Origin: Liolophura sinensis
Taxonomy: Eukaryota > Mollusca > Polyplacophora > Chitonida > Chitonidae
DNA: 64,000 bases
Assembly (NCBI RefSeq): GCF_032854445.1
Contig: NC_088303.1
Coordinates: 15,693,501 to 15,757,500, forward strand
Reading direction: 5' to 3'
The translations under genes and the position numbers were made by a program. A model generated the notes under the pieces. The model did no database searches, had not been told where the DNA came from, and was given only the letters and a program-made list of their open reading frames with translations. Positions 52,739 to 64,000 of this stretch are shown here, one piece after another (the stretch's first letter is position 1; the number at the start of each line of letters is the position of its first letter).

Positions 52739-53840
52739 CTGAAGTATCATGCCAAAATACCAGGCAGACATGGCACCCCACCCAGTAACATTATAGGAAG
52801 TAATGACAATAGTAAGACCTATTTATAAAATATAGGCTTATATGAAATTGATTTTAAATTTTACATATAAACAGATTTGTTTTTGAGAAGAGAGGGAACA
52901 CCGGAATGCACCCAGAGATGTAGGGCCTAGGCTACTCTGCGCTCTGGTGGTAGTTCATATGCTTAAGCATGTCTTTATCACTAACGTGACAAAATGGATT
53001 AACGAGATTAAAGTTAATCCAGTTAAGAACTGGTATGACAACCCTGTACGCCTCTTCACCCATGAAGACATCTTGAGACTGGAGTCCTAACCTGGATTTA
53101 GTTTTTATCAGTGTAATCCTTTTGATTTTAACAATATACATCTTCTGGCATTAAACACTCATATGTAGTTATTACAAATCTAGAACACCATATAAAATGA
53201 TGATTTTCTTCATATATAACTTAAAACAAAATTTGCCATGGATGCGTTCATTGAGAAAATGCTCCATTTGCCCCACACTTATGTACTCGAAGGCCGTTCA
53301 CCACGAAGATTCTAACCCCAACTTCCAGTGTACGCACTAGCGCCCCCATGAGGAACTCTAGAGAACCTGAATTCATAATAGGCCCCAAACTGACACCTGG
53401 CCAACCAGTCCAGTTTCTTTGCTCTAACCTCTCAGTGCCGAGCACCAAGCTGCATGGCTCATCCTAGTCAAACAGCCATGCATTTAAACAAATTAAGACA
53501 TTACACTTTCACAGCTTGCAGAACCCCTGTGCCTTACTTCAAAAAAAAAGGCCTTACTTTGTCAATCTCCGGTGTTACATTTGCTTGGTTATTTCATTTA
53601 GATAATATTCGATTGTAATATTCCATTCCCCACATAACATCCCATTTCCCTCATAAAATTTTTAAATGCCAACTGAATGACATGTCAGGCAGTAGGCCAA
53701 TGCAATTCTAGGCAATCCACGGACTGCAGCAGACTGTCTAAGGGTGTATCAGTATGTCATCTTTGTGGGAAAAAAATGAAATAATCTTTCACAACCAGAA
53801 CCTTCAGGAGCACATAAACGGTGTAAATTACCACCAATAT

Positions 53841-54230
53841 TTAGACAAAGTAACGAAGTGTCACCAAAGTGACAGATAAATGTTTTGGCTGACTACTTGG
53901 CATTTTTATCCAATTTGAGACTCCCATATCTCCCATTGAATGTAAGTTACAGAAAGTCTTCAAAATTATAGTTTCCTCCGGCTTCAACAGAAACAGATTA
54001 GAAGACTTTCTAACGTATTTTCTCCGGTATTCGCTGATCTCGCAAAGAGTACCTTCGCCTTCGAATATCCCACTACAAATGACATCCCACAATCCAGCAA
54101 AATTTAAGCCAATCATTTCGTAGCAGTTTATTTGAGGCGGATCATCAGCAAAAGCGGTCACGGACATACACGATAATGAAGGCTCACTGTTAATAAATGA
54201 CATTAAACCAAAATCATATATAGTCTCCAA
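53841..54230 (-). CDS. unrecognised open frame, 129 aa
   Basis: A single open frame, one of the longest non-repeat frames in the window, with balanced composition (for example PPQINCYEMIGLNFAGLWDV and KPEETIILKTFCNLHSMGDM). I recognise no domain or membrane segment. A second minus-strand frame directly upstream (54214-54429) overlaps it in another phase, so the two could be one frameshifted old gene or element. No clear splice partners were found. It may equally be chance. Confidence 0.2.
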   Translation of the reverse strand: METIYDFGLMSFINSEPSLSCMSVTAFADDPPQINCYEMIGLNFAGLWDVICSGIFEGEGTLCEISEYRRKYVRKSSNLFLLKPEETIILKTFCNLHSMGDMGVSNWIKMPSSQPKHLSVTLVTLRYFV

Positions 54231-56733
54231 TTCTGAGTAAATCTAGTTTACAAAACATACTTTTAATACCCAAGATATGTGACCTGTTCCATAAAAGCCG
54301 TTTACGATGAAGTCCGCTGCATATTTTAGAACGCCATTCATCTGCACTTTTTGCGGCTGCATTTTCATATATCTCAAATTTTGGACAACTCACAACATTA
54401 ACAAATCGTATATATCTTTGAAACAACAACGAGACTGTTATTCACATCTACTAAGTGAAATTTTCTGTACAAAACAATGTAATTTTTGTTACCTAATCAA
54501 TACTATATCCTATTTTAACACAAGTGATTGCCTTTAATTTAGCAATGTTGTGTGGGTCTTGTGAATCATCTTAGGCCTGGATGAAAATGATGTTGATGAA
54601 ACGAGATTGACATCTCCAAGTTATCCAACGTAACAGTTTTACGGCCTACCAGGCTTTACTGGGTGAGTTTATGTGATTTGCACCCTGTTTGTCTGGAATG
54701 CTACTGGCAACTTTCAACCGTACTGTAAGTTACATTTCTCTACTTTCAATTCGACAGCCTGGTGTTCCACCGCCTAGTGCTGCATACTTGCAAAACATCT
54801 TCACTCTGACTTGCAAACGAAATGAAATTCAGTGTCACATTGCGTCTCCGGAGAAGGATGATTTCTTCAGATAAAATAGACACCGTCATCAGTTTGAGAT
54901 TACACTGACGTTAGCATGGTTAGGTTAGACAAAATTTTGTTTTAGTGACATTTAGAAGTTGGCACGGAAGCACACTGGACAAGGCATTGCTTATGGATTT
55001 ACAACTTCTTGGTTTATTGTCACGACTTTTCGATGCAGATACTAGCATAATTATCAAGTGAATGACATCATGGCATAATGTGCTTAAATATAACAAGTGA
55101 GCTATAGGTCTCAGCAGGTAAGAAACAATAGAGTTATGTAGAGAAATAGTGCTCAGAGGAATGGGGGAATTAAGGGTAAGTCATACTGGCTAAGGCTCGG
55201 GAGGGTGTGGTAGGGGGGAGTGTACAAAATTTTGTTCAGTCTTAGATAGAAGGTTCCAAGCCAGTGACAGGGCTAGCCCCGAAAGACTTCAACTCCTTTT
55301 CTTATATTTGCCTAGCATCATTGGAGTCTTGACGCTAACAGTATTAATTTCATACTCAAGGAAGGTCCAGGCAGATTCTCTTTGTTATCGAATATGTCGC
55401 GTACAAATAAAAGCCACCAACCTAAAGACCGGCTTTCTGCACCCACTGCACCACGACCATATGCCCCTACTTTAGAATAGTTTTATTATAGACATGAAGA
55501 CTTCCAGGACACACGCTCCTCAGCCGTGGCTGTCATCTTCCTACTGCTCCACTGTGAAGCAGGACATGCATATAGGCCTACATGTAGCTGCTGAACATGG
55601 CGGCCATGGCCGAGGAGCAGGGGAAGCCTTTATGACTGTAATAAATCTGTTCTAAAACAAGAAGGGACATGTGGTGGCGGTGCGGTGGGTGCGGAAAGCA
55701 GGTCGTCAGGCCGTCTTGAAAACACAACAATAGGTCATCGCTTGGAGACATTTTATGTGTGAAACGATACTTTATTGAAATATCATTAAAAAAATTTGTG
55801 TTTCAAATGGAAGAACATCTGAATATTTGTTAACCAACAGTCCGTGTACAGGGACTATCTGGGATAATACATAAACTGGTAGAATTTTTATCAAATACCA
55901 TGTACAACGAGTGGCAGTTGTGTATCAAGGCATTAGTGTTATTTTAAGAAGTCACACATAAAATATCCTTCTTTGGGGAAGACACATTGTCTTTTCACTT
56001 TCTTTGCCAGTTTCTGACTAAATCTACTCTGACTCACTATCCTCACCAATGACATTAAAAATCTTTCACTTTTGTCGATACATTTTAACAGCAGAACTTT
56101 AATGGAACCAAACCATTCAGCCAACCAATCAAGACAACAAGCTCAGAGTAAATTATTAATTGGAATAAAGCTGGAATAAAGCTGGAGTTCAGTGATTTAG
56201 CAATCATTTTTAGTGATACCAAAGACAAAAAAGGAGTCCTGCGAGTTCGCGCAGATATTGACAACTAAGGGGCACAGGGTGAGGGCTCTAGCAAAGTAAC
56301 ACAGCTAAAAGGCAAGTTTTTATGGTACTTGCTAGACTGAGTACACATCTTGCATTGCCGGGTCTGTCGGTCCAATGGCACTGTTAGCAGCTGCCGTAAA
56401 ATCACACCTTTAGCCACGCTAGTTTGCGAGAGCCCCCACCCGGTCTCGTCTCAACCTGCATGAACTCACAAGAGGCTTATGGACTCTGAGACTACATCAT
56501 GGTGAATATCGAAATTTGAGCAAGGACATGGTAATCATATTTGTTTGGTACCATGCAGATATGCCCAAGTCCTTTGATGTATATGTATCTATTAAAGGCT
56601 CCTTTATACATAATTAACATAACATTGAGCTTAGTTGACTGTTTGTTGACTGTGCTAATTCATTGGTCATGTTCATGCTTAACATGTTCATTAAACTTAC
56701 TGTAGAATCTTTGATACATTTACTTGTAGGAAA

Positions 56734-59700
56734 ATGGCTGAGAAGACAACAAAAGTGGGAACTCGTGTTGAGGTCGTTGGGAAAGGATTACTTGGGACTG
56801 TTGCCTATGTCGGAACAACGTTGTTTTCAAGTGGTAAGTATAAAGCATGTGGCCATAAGTCAACACTCTTTACCATGAGTAATGACACTCTTGTAGCAGC
56901 ATATTACCCCAGCAAAAGGCAAAATAAATGGTTGGTACAAATTTACATTTTTTGTTGATGCTCCATTCTTCATCATACTAATTTACTTCCCATTGCACAT
57001 GCTCAGCTTACATATCTACAAACACAAGATATTGTTGATCATTTCATCCTGTGCAACATGCATAATGTTGACTTCAAACCTTATCACTGGTGGTGTCTGT
57101 GTATTAGCATGAATCTTTAAGTGTTTTGACAGCAATGATTTTGAGTAAGTATAAACAGTGGAGGAAGCTATTTTGTGAAATATGATTCTTTTCATTAGGT
57201 TGGATTATAATTGCGGTGTCACAAGTGGTCTGTGACCTCTGTAAAACTGTTGACCAGCTGACAGAGACGTAGAGAGCTTTTGACAGTAATTAATGAAAAC
57301 TGTGAATAATCAGTAGTCATTTTGCTGGACAGATGTTAATGTTTTGTACCCTTTCAGATCTATTTATCATATTTATAGTGAGATTCTGATTCCATACCCA
57401 GGTGCATGAGTGCGTTATTTTGTACCTTATTTAAATGAAGGCAAGTAACAGATTGTCTTTATTTCCTGATTTCAGGGAAATGGGTGGGTGTTGTCCTTGA
57501 TGAAGCCAAAGGAAAAAACAATGGCACAGTTCAAGGGAAGAAATATTTTGATTGTGAGGAGAATAAAGGCATCTTTGTGCGACAGTCTCAGGTAAATCTA
57601 AGTGCTTACTTTACAACAGCATTGTGTATCTCCTGTCAATAAAAATATGACTTTTCCCCAAGTTATATCCTCCTATGTATAACTTTACTCTCAGTGATAA
57701 AATTGCAGCATAAGATGACTGCCAATATCTTAGTCTCCCTGAAAGACTGTTTCATTTTGAGTGAGAAGAATTTTTGGAAAATTTTAATAGATCACATTTA
57801 TAATTGCCATGTGATAATATGATTTGATAATATGGAAATTTGCAGATCACTCCGATCGGGGAGGCCTCACCTCCTGGGCCTCAGCCAGTTACTATGAAAC
57901 CAGGGGTGGGAGCTACCGCAGAAAAGACGGAAAGACGCAAATCTGGAATTCGCCCACCCAGCAATATTGCTAAAAGTAAGTTCACCAGAAAGAAAATTTT
58001 ATTATTTTAGTGATGTTGATGGTATGCAGTACATTGACACTATATGTATATAAGTTATACTAGATAATCATACGAAATTACAATGTGTAGATTGTCAGAA
58101 GTATGTCAGTAGAGAAAAGTATGCGTTTTATATGATTTCTGAATTCTCCTGTTTCTTAATGCATTGAGTTATCGAAACAGTTAATCTTATGTTCATCCAA
58201 GTATTTCTATTTATGGACAAATGTGTCACAATGCATGCTAGTTAAATTTTGTGGAATATGACAAAAGTCACGAAGAAATGTCACGTTAAAAGATAATGCA
58301 ACCTGTATGTGCACATACTGAAGGTGCCACAAGGTGCCAAACAAAGCGATCAGCTTTGCCCTGGTATGGAAGGCAGTTAATAGTCAGTTAGGTGCAAAAT
58401 ACTATGTCAGTAATTCTGGGTCACATTGATCAAAATGCCTATCCAGATAGACAGGCAAGCAAACAACCGTATAGCGCAGTAGCATGCTTCTCTCAATTGA
58501 CATACTTCTGGGAATGTGTATAAGCATACATATGCAAAATTAAATATGTCTTATTCTTCTGAATCTTGTGTATTCATGCATTTGCCAACATTATGTATAC
58601 ATTTGTATTTGTGCATTGACTTTATGCATATTTCATTTGTGTATACAGATTTTGGAATGTTTGAGGTTTCAAGATCAAAGATTTGTATGTGTTATTTATT
58701 TGTTAACTTAAACGCCAAGATAATTTTTCTTCTTTTGATTTTTGATTTTATATCTATGTGTGTTTCTGCATATATTGATTGATCACTAGAATGTAACACT
58801 CATGCATCATATATGTCAGAGAAATATTAACACAAACTCAATCTGCGGGAATTATTTAAGGGTTTCACATGTCTGAAAGCCACAGTGAAACTTTTAATGT
58901 AGTTCTCAAGGTTTTAATTCTTATCTGTCAAATGAAACCCTTTCTGTGTATTTACTGTCTCAAAACTTAAACTCTGAAAAATAACCTGTGGAAAAAAACA
59001 GCCGTCTGCATGAAGATTTAGACTGTGATGTTTGTGCATGAGTTTGTACATTGCAAACCCAACACGAAATGTGCCCCATCCCTTAGCTGGAAAGTTGCCA
59101 AGGTTTATCCGCAGCAGCATGTGTTGTTGGATTTCACAAGATCTTCGGGATCTTTAAGCAAAGTGACAAGATGATGTACAGTAGGTGCGTTGATGTATTT
59201 TGTGTCACCCTACTCATCCATTTTCGTGTTGTATTCATATTAAACTGCAAGCCGGGACGAAGTACTCCCATTATCTTGATTGGACAAAATCAGCCATATG
59301 ACCTGCCAGAATGGAGATCACAGTCTAGCTGGCTGGAGTCACCACTTGCCAGTGTTTATATTTAAATTACTACATGTACATGTAAAAATTACCAAACTTT
59401 TTTGCTGGCCGTTTTTAATTCCCAAAACTGCGAGACCATTTTATCTACTTCCCAGACTTTTTTCTTTAAGCTAGACAGTGTTTAGGAAAAAAGGACATGT
59501 TTTTTGTTGATAAATGTCATGTATTGTATACCTTGATGGCAGTTTTGTGTGCGTGGAAATATATCTAGTATTTATCATGAGTGTTGATTCAGTAAAAGAT
59601 TGATAAAATACTTTTTGTTGTTTATCTGACAGACAGGCATGCCCTCTGTCCGGTTTAAGATTGTTCTTGCATTTATGATCTTTACTGGAGCATTTCTTCT

Positions 59701-62700
59701 CAACCTGAAGTACTGTGTGTGGATCTGATACAAAGATTGAATATTTTGTTGTAAAAAAAAAAAAAAGTAATGTAAAGATCACTGCAAGATTTTCTGTATA
59801 AAGATCTGACTGCAATGTCATCTTAATACCTGACATGTTTGTGAAGTAAAGTCACTATCCTGTAAACTTAAAACATTTTTGTGCTAATATTATCTTAATT
59901 CAGGACGTTCAGTGGCAGGTAGGTACCAGTAAAATCCAGTTCAAAGAACTTTCAGGCATAGCCTCTCTTACAACAAGTGCACTAAGCCTAGCTAATTTGG
60001 ATATTTTGCCATCTTGGACCATGTCAACATGTCAATATGAGTACCCTTGAAACTCAGCTTTAATTTAAAAGTTCATGTACATTGCAATCCAAAATTATTA
60101 ACATGTTGGCTTTTTTGGAGCTTGTGTATTTCCCTTATGAGAATCCTGATTGGTTGGAAGCTTAGTCTTGTATGAAAGAGAGGCTACAAGAAAGACATCA
60201 CCATATTTGGCCACATACATACATGTACATGATGTGCATGGCATCATTCGTTGTCTGTGATTTGTGTGGCATGATATCTTCTACAGTCGCAAGTCCATAC
60301 CTTTTATTACCCTTGTCTTGATCTCAACTACTAATACCTGAATTTCACAATGTCACCATGAACAAACCTTGATGCAGTCATTGTTAATATTTGCTTAAAT
60401 TTTGACAGTATTGTGTGGAATTTACTTGTGTATAACCTTGCTTAAAATAACCATAACTTGTGGATCAAGGATAGTAAGTTGCCTGTAATTTGAAATAACA
60501 GTAAATTCAATAATTAGAATAATCATACAGGTGAATATGTTAGCCTCCCCATGGAGTTTGTTAATGATTCCAGTGACACCCGATAATGACCACAAATGGT
60601 GAACTTCAAAAGATTGCACGCTAACTACATTTCTGGCCTTTACTTACCTAAGACTTGTATTATGGGTTACCCGTTTGGTTATGTATTCTGAACAGACAAA
60701 ACGAGAATCTTAACTGCTTGATTTACTGACACTCATGTCACCAACCAATCCTTCATCAGAAGTAATATTTCACTGATGCAACTTTCATCCAGGTAATGAA
60801 TATATATCCAATGAATTGCATGATTCATTATTAAATGTAATACCTTACCACTGCATGATTCATCAACATGATCAATATTTTATCAATACAGGAATTGATT
60901 AACTGACATATTATCTGAACGATATATCCTTCACCTTACAAGAAAATACTTAACATATGCCTCATTCATCTAACAGTATATTTATGATTTTATTAACCAT
61001 GAACAGTGAGCACTTATTTTTTAGCATATACATGTATGGTGAATGTGGTAATTAACACTAATGTTTTTGGTGTAAACCTGGAGAAACATTTTTCGCTTGA
61101 TTAATAAAGTAAAGACGCATTTGGAAATCCAAATAAACTCTTCTATTTAAGAAAATGGCTTGTGTACTTACTTTTCATGTGTAAATGTATGTGTGCAATA
61201 GGCATGGCTGGTAGACAAAGACTACATCTCAGATGCATATATTTTGAAACAGAATTTTAGTTATTTTAGACAATTAATGATCAGTTTGTAACAAACTTAC
61301 ATGTATTTCAAACCATTTTGATGTACTACTAATATTTTTAAATTGCTGCAATAAAACATAGTTGCAAGAATCAAGTGTATGTACCTGTATATGCTATTTG
61401 GCAGAGAGCTTGAGGTTTGTGCTTTTGTGAGATGCTGTTGTTAGATGATAGGATATATTGAATGTTCAACATGGACTCTGATTGGTCAGCTTATGCTAAA
61501 GTTTGTCACGCGCATGAGCCACTGTAAACTGAGTTTATTTGAAGAAATGTGATGCATGTTTTCTTTCAGTGCTTGTTTTCGGCATTCTGCAGAGAAAACA
61601 GCAGAATAATTGTGTGTAATGTTGTAATTTCTTTACACATTTAGAATCTTAAATGACAGTACGTAAAAAATCCTACCTTCTAATTTCAAAAAGAAAAAAG
61701 ACCCTTTTCTTCCGTGTAACTATGTCTTTGACTTAGTACCTTTTTAAACAGTTTGATAAAGAATTATCTGGTTGCTAACAGTAAATTATCATTAATTTCA
61801 TTCTTTGTAGATGTTAGCAAAGTGATGTAAATCCATTTTGTGTGATCAAGATTTGGGCATAGATTGCCAATAGATTTGTGTATGACTTTTGTCTTCCTCT
61901 GATTTCAGGTAGTGAGAATTTGGCAGAGATACAGTCCACGCCTGTCAAAGGTAGCAGAGATGGCGGAGAGATGTCCAAATCTATGTCTGCAATTCCAACG
62001 CCACGGTCCAAGCTGGTTAAGGAGACCACCCCTGCCGAGGAGAGAACACCCAGCAGGGGTATACCAGTACCTAAAACAACAGCAGTCTCTGCAGCAGTGA
62101 CTTCCGCACCTGCACCTGCACCAGCACCAGCACCCACTCCCACCCCAACACCCGCGCCTGCACCATCCATTCCTGTGGCCTCGCCGGCACCAGCTGATGT
62201 GCCAAGTGTGTCAAATGTAAGTATGGATGCCAGCTCGTGGCTAACCCTCTGTTATACCAGCACGTTACCTTTGTACATCATCAGTGAAAAGAGTACAAGT
62301 TTTCATCCATGCACATGTATAACCTCTTACACTGTATCAGTCTTCTAGTCTCTGTAATACTCATTATTAAACAGAAATTGTCTGAAACAGGAGATGATAT
62401 TTTAGGGAGATGTTAGGCTTTCAAATGTAGAAACATTTATTTCATTGTTTTATTTCATTGGTGTTTTACACCGTAGTCAGGAATATTCCACTTTTATTAC
62501 GGCGGCCAACATTATGATGGGAAAAAACCGAGCAGAGCCCAGGTGAAACCCATAGGTTGCTGGCAGTCCTGTAGAGAAATTGTAAAGTGTACTGGAGCTG
62601 TACATAGACCATTTTTCCCATTGAGTTTGTGAAAAATTTTATGTGATTTTATTCACCATGATTCAGCAAAACTGAATTTGTGTGTCATTACTCCCAGGTG

Positions 62701-64000
62701 TCAGCGGCAGACATCAGTGCTATGAACACATCCATCAACGACAAGATGCAGTCGCTACAACAGCAACAGGAGATGGACGGACTGAACGCTGAGATTAAGG
62801 ACCTTAACGAAAAGCTGGAGACTTTGAGACTAAAGAGACAGGAAGATCGGGCCAAGCTGAAAGAGCTGGAGAAGCTCAAGCTACAGGTGTTACAGGTGAG
62901 TCTGTTTGTTACAGGTGAGTCTGTTTGTTACAGGTGAGTTCGTTTGTTACAGATGAGTCAGATTGTTACAGGTTGGTCAGATTGTTACAGGTGAGATCAA
63001 GATATTACTTGTCTTATCCTGTTGTGAGTTCTAATCCGGCTTTCTCTAATTTGTCTTTTTGATTATTGCTACTGACACTTAGGTGCAAATTTCAGTTCAC
63101 TTCATTTGACAGATATAATTGTGGGTGCTTTTGTTCGAACATATTGGAGTAAACATTCAAACTCTTTCAAGTACATCAAACAAAGATATCACAACTGTTA
63201 ATATGTAACTGGTTCTGTGATTTCTGTATCTGTGTGTTTTTCAGCTCCAAGAATACAAGACTAAGTCCTCAGAGAATCAGTCGGACTTACTCAGACAGCT
63301 TCAGGCTGCCAAGAAGGTGAGAAAAAATTCAGCTGAATTATTCTGCTAATCTCCCCCACAAATGTAAAACAATATCTCTTAATTTCTTTACTAACAAAAA
63401 AGTCTATTAGCTATATGTTAATTTTAATGTTGTGCAAGTCATGTGTGTATATTTTGTGGTTTAAAATATATACAAAATTATGTTGTTATTAATTCATTAC
63501 TTGTTTTTGTTTGACTTGAAAGAAAGAATGGTGTAATGGGAAAACTCATGACCTGGCAAAAGTACTTGTGTCAATACGGTTACCTCGCATTTGCCTGTGC
63601 TGTCCCTAACACTCAACACTGTGACAGGGAGTGTAATTGGTTCAACTGTAGAGTCAACCTAATTGGTTGATTTATGGACAGGATGTTGCAATGAGAGACC
63701 ATAATCTAGTATAATCTAGGAAACTAATGGCATTTTAAATGCCTTATGCCTACCTCCTTAATTCATGTTGATAAGTCCTCAGTCTACACAATTTAACAAT
63801 TTTCAGCTAAGACCATAACTCACCTCAAACACTAGAAAACACCTTCTGTGTCACGACTGTGCATTCAGAAGTTTTGGCCAGGTGAGTGTTGTTTGTCAGG
63901 GATGATATAGCGATGACTTGTGTAACTGTGAACTGTGGCCTTGTATGTTGACAGGAAACCACTGATGTCCAGGAGGCGTTTGACCGTTACAAAGAGGACC
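56734..64000 (+). CDS. DCTN1: dynactin subunit 1 (p150Glued), N-terminal 323 aa, cut by window end
   Basis: Coding exons: 56734-56833, 57476-57591, 57846-57975, 61909-62216, 62698-62895, 63245-63316, 63955-64000 and on; phase closes at every junction. Residues 9-68 are a CAP-Gly domain, the microtubule and EB1-binding module ([45 protein letters not shown]). The groove motif is GKNNG where vertebrates have GKNDG. Residues 73-218 are a Ser/Thr/Pro-rich linker with an Ala-Pro/Thr-Pro run at about 182-205. From about 219 comes the coiled coil, with [20 protein letters not shown] very close to the vertebrate p150 sequence ([17 protein letters not shown]). The protein is the large arm of dynactin and binds the dynein intermediate chain. 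Only eight residues precede the CAP-Gly fold, fewer than in mammals. A 5' UTR acceptor (TACTTGTAG) sits 4 nt before the ATG, so an upstream non-coding or alternative exon exists. Confidence 0.93.
62440..62575 (-). mobile_element. SINE, 5'-truncated and diverged, dynactin intron 4
   Basis: Reverse TTTTATTTCATTGGTGTTTT tail, AGGAATATTCCACTTTTATT, ACGGCGGCCAACATTATGAT, ending GGTTGCTGGCAGTCC. Confidence 0.82.
62896..62998 (+). repeat. 19-bp tandem repeat, 5 copies, starting at the dynactin exon 5 splice donor
   Basis: The exon ends TTACAG at 62895. The intron opens with GTGAGTCTGTTTGTTACAG, repeated every 19 bp: two exact copies, one with GTGAGTTCG, then ATGAGTCAGA and GTTGGTCAGA versions, then GTGAGATC. 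Each of the first three and the last restarts with a good 5' splice-site match (ACAG/GTGAG). Confidence 0.93.

Larger units (their letters stand above)
51717..56729. promoter_or_regulatory. divergent intergenic region between ZP and dynactin genes
   Basis: Both genes fire away from this 5-kb region, so it should hold both promoters. I cannot pinpoint a TATA box or initiator. It contains a SINE (52467-52738), an open frame of unknown status (53841-54230, minus) and a slightly GC-richer patch at 55500-55740 with GGCGGCCATGGCCGAGGAGC, a possible upstream exon or promoter area. The rest is unremarkable. Confidence 0.35.

Noticed and set aside
55595..55635. Short frame MAAMAEEQGKPL as an alternative first exon of dynactin
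   Set aside because: It runs into a stop after twelve codons, no good donor before it was found, and its context is equally consistent with non-coding sequence.
61814..62170. Minus-strand 118-aa Gly/Ala/Val-rich frame
   Set aside because: It is the shadow of the Ala-Pro repeat in dynactin coding exon 4 on the opposite strand.

Overview
The window is animal nuclear DNA: spliced genes with GT-AG introns, long AT-rich introns, minisatellites and more than twenty copies of a tRNA-derived SINE. The organism is probably a mollusc. This rests on the SINE, whose tail looks like molluscan V-SINEs of the RUDI type from memory (not aligned), and on a zona pellucida (ZP) domain gene, a TNF-receptor family member and dynactin p150 with invertebrate-like features. 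The species cannot be named.

Layout. (1) 1-785, minus strand: two exons of a TNF-receptor-superfamily (TNFRSF) gene that runs off the left edge. (2) About 0.8-26.4 kb: a gene-poor block of SINE copies, a fossil retrotransposon tail and eight or more tandem repeat arrays. The largest array is a 58-bp minisatellite at 19.3-20.8 kb. (3) 26,444-37,402, plus strand: a complete ten-coding-exon TNFRSF receptor (443 aa) whose exons 3 and 4 match the minus-strand fragment in sequence, length or intron phase. (4) 44,674-51,716, minus strand: a complete ten-exon gene for a secreted ZP-domain protein (362 aa) with a furin site. (5) 56,734-64,000, plus strand: the first seven coding exons of dynactin subunit 1 (p150Glued), cut by the right edge. 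The receptor and ZP genes are convergent. The ZP and dynactin genes are divergent, sharing a 5-kb intergenic region.

All exon chains were built by hand from splice signals, and reading phase closes at every junction. The three main genes serve unrelated functions (immune or developmental signalling, extracellular matrix or egg coat, microtubule transport), so no operon-like logic is proposed.

The most unusual observation is that two tandem arrays begin exactly at exon-intron junctions. A 37-bp repeat (about 45 copies) in receptor intron 4 starts with the last 21 nt of exon 4 plus its splice donor. A 19-bp repeat (five copies) starts at the donor of dynactin coding exon 5. Both arrays multiply 5' splice-site-like sequences beside the real donor. 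Other leads are a 1.13-kb inverted-terminal-repeat element carrying a nested SINE, a receptor tail without a visible death domain, and a ZP protein without an obvious membrane anchor.
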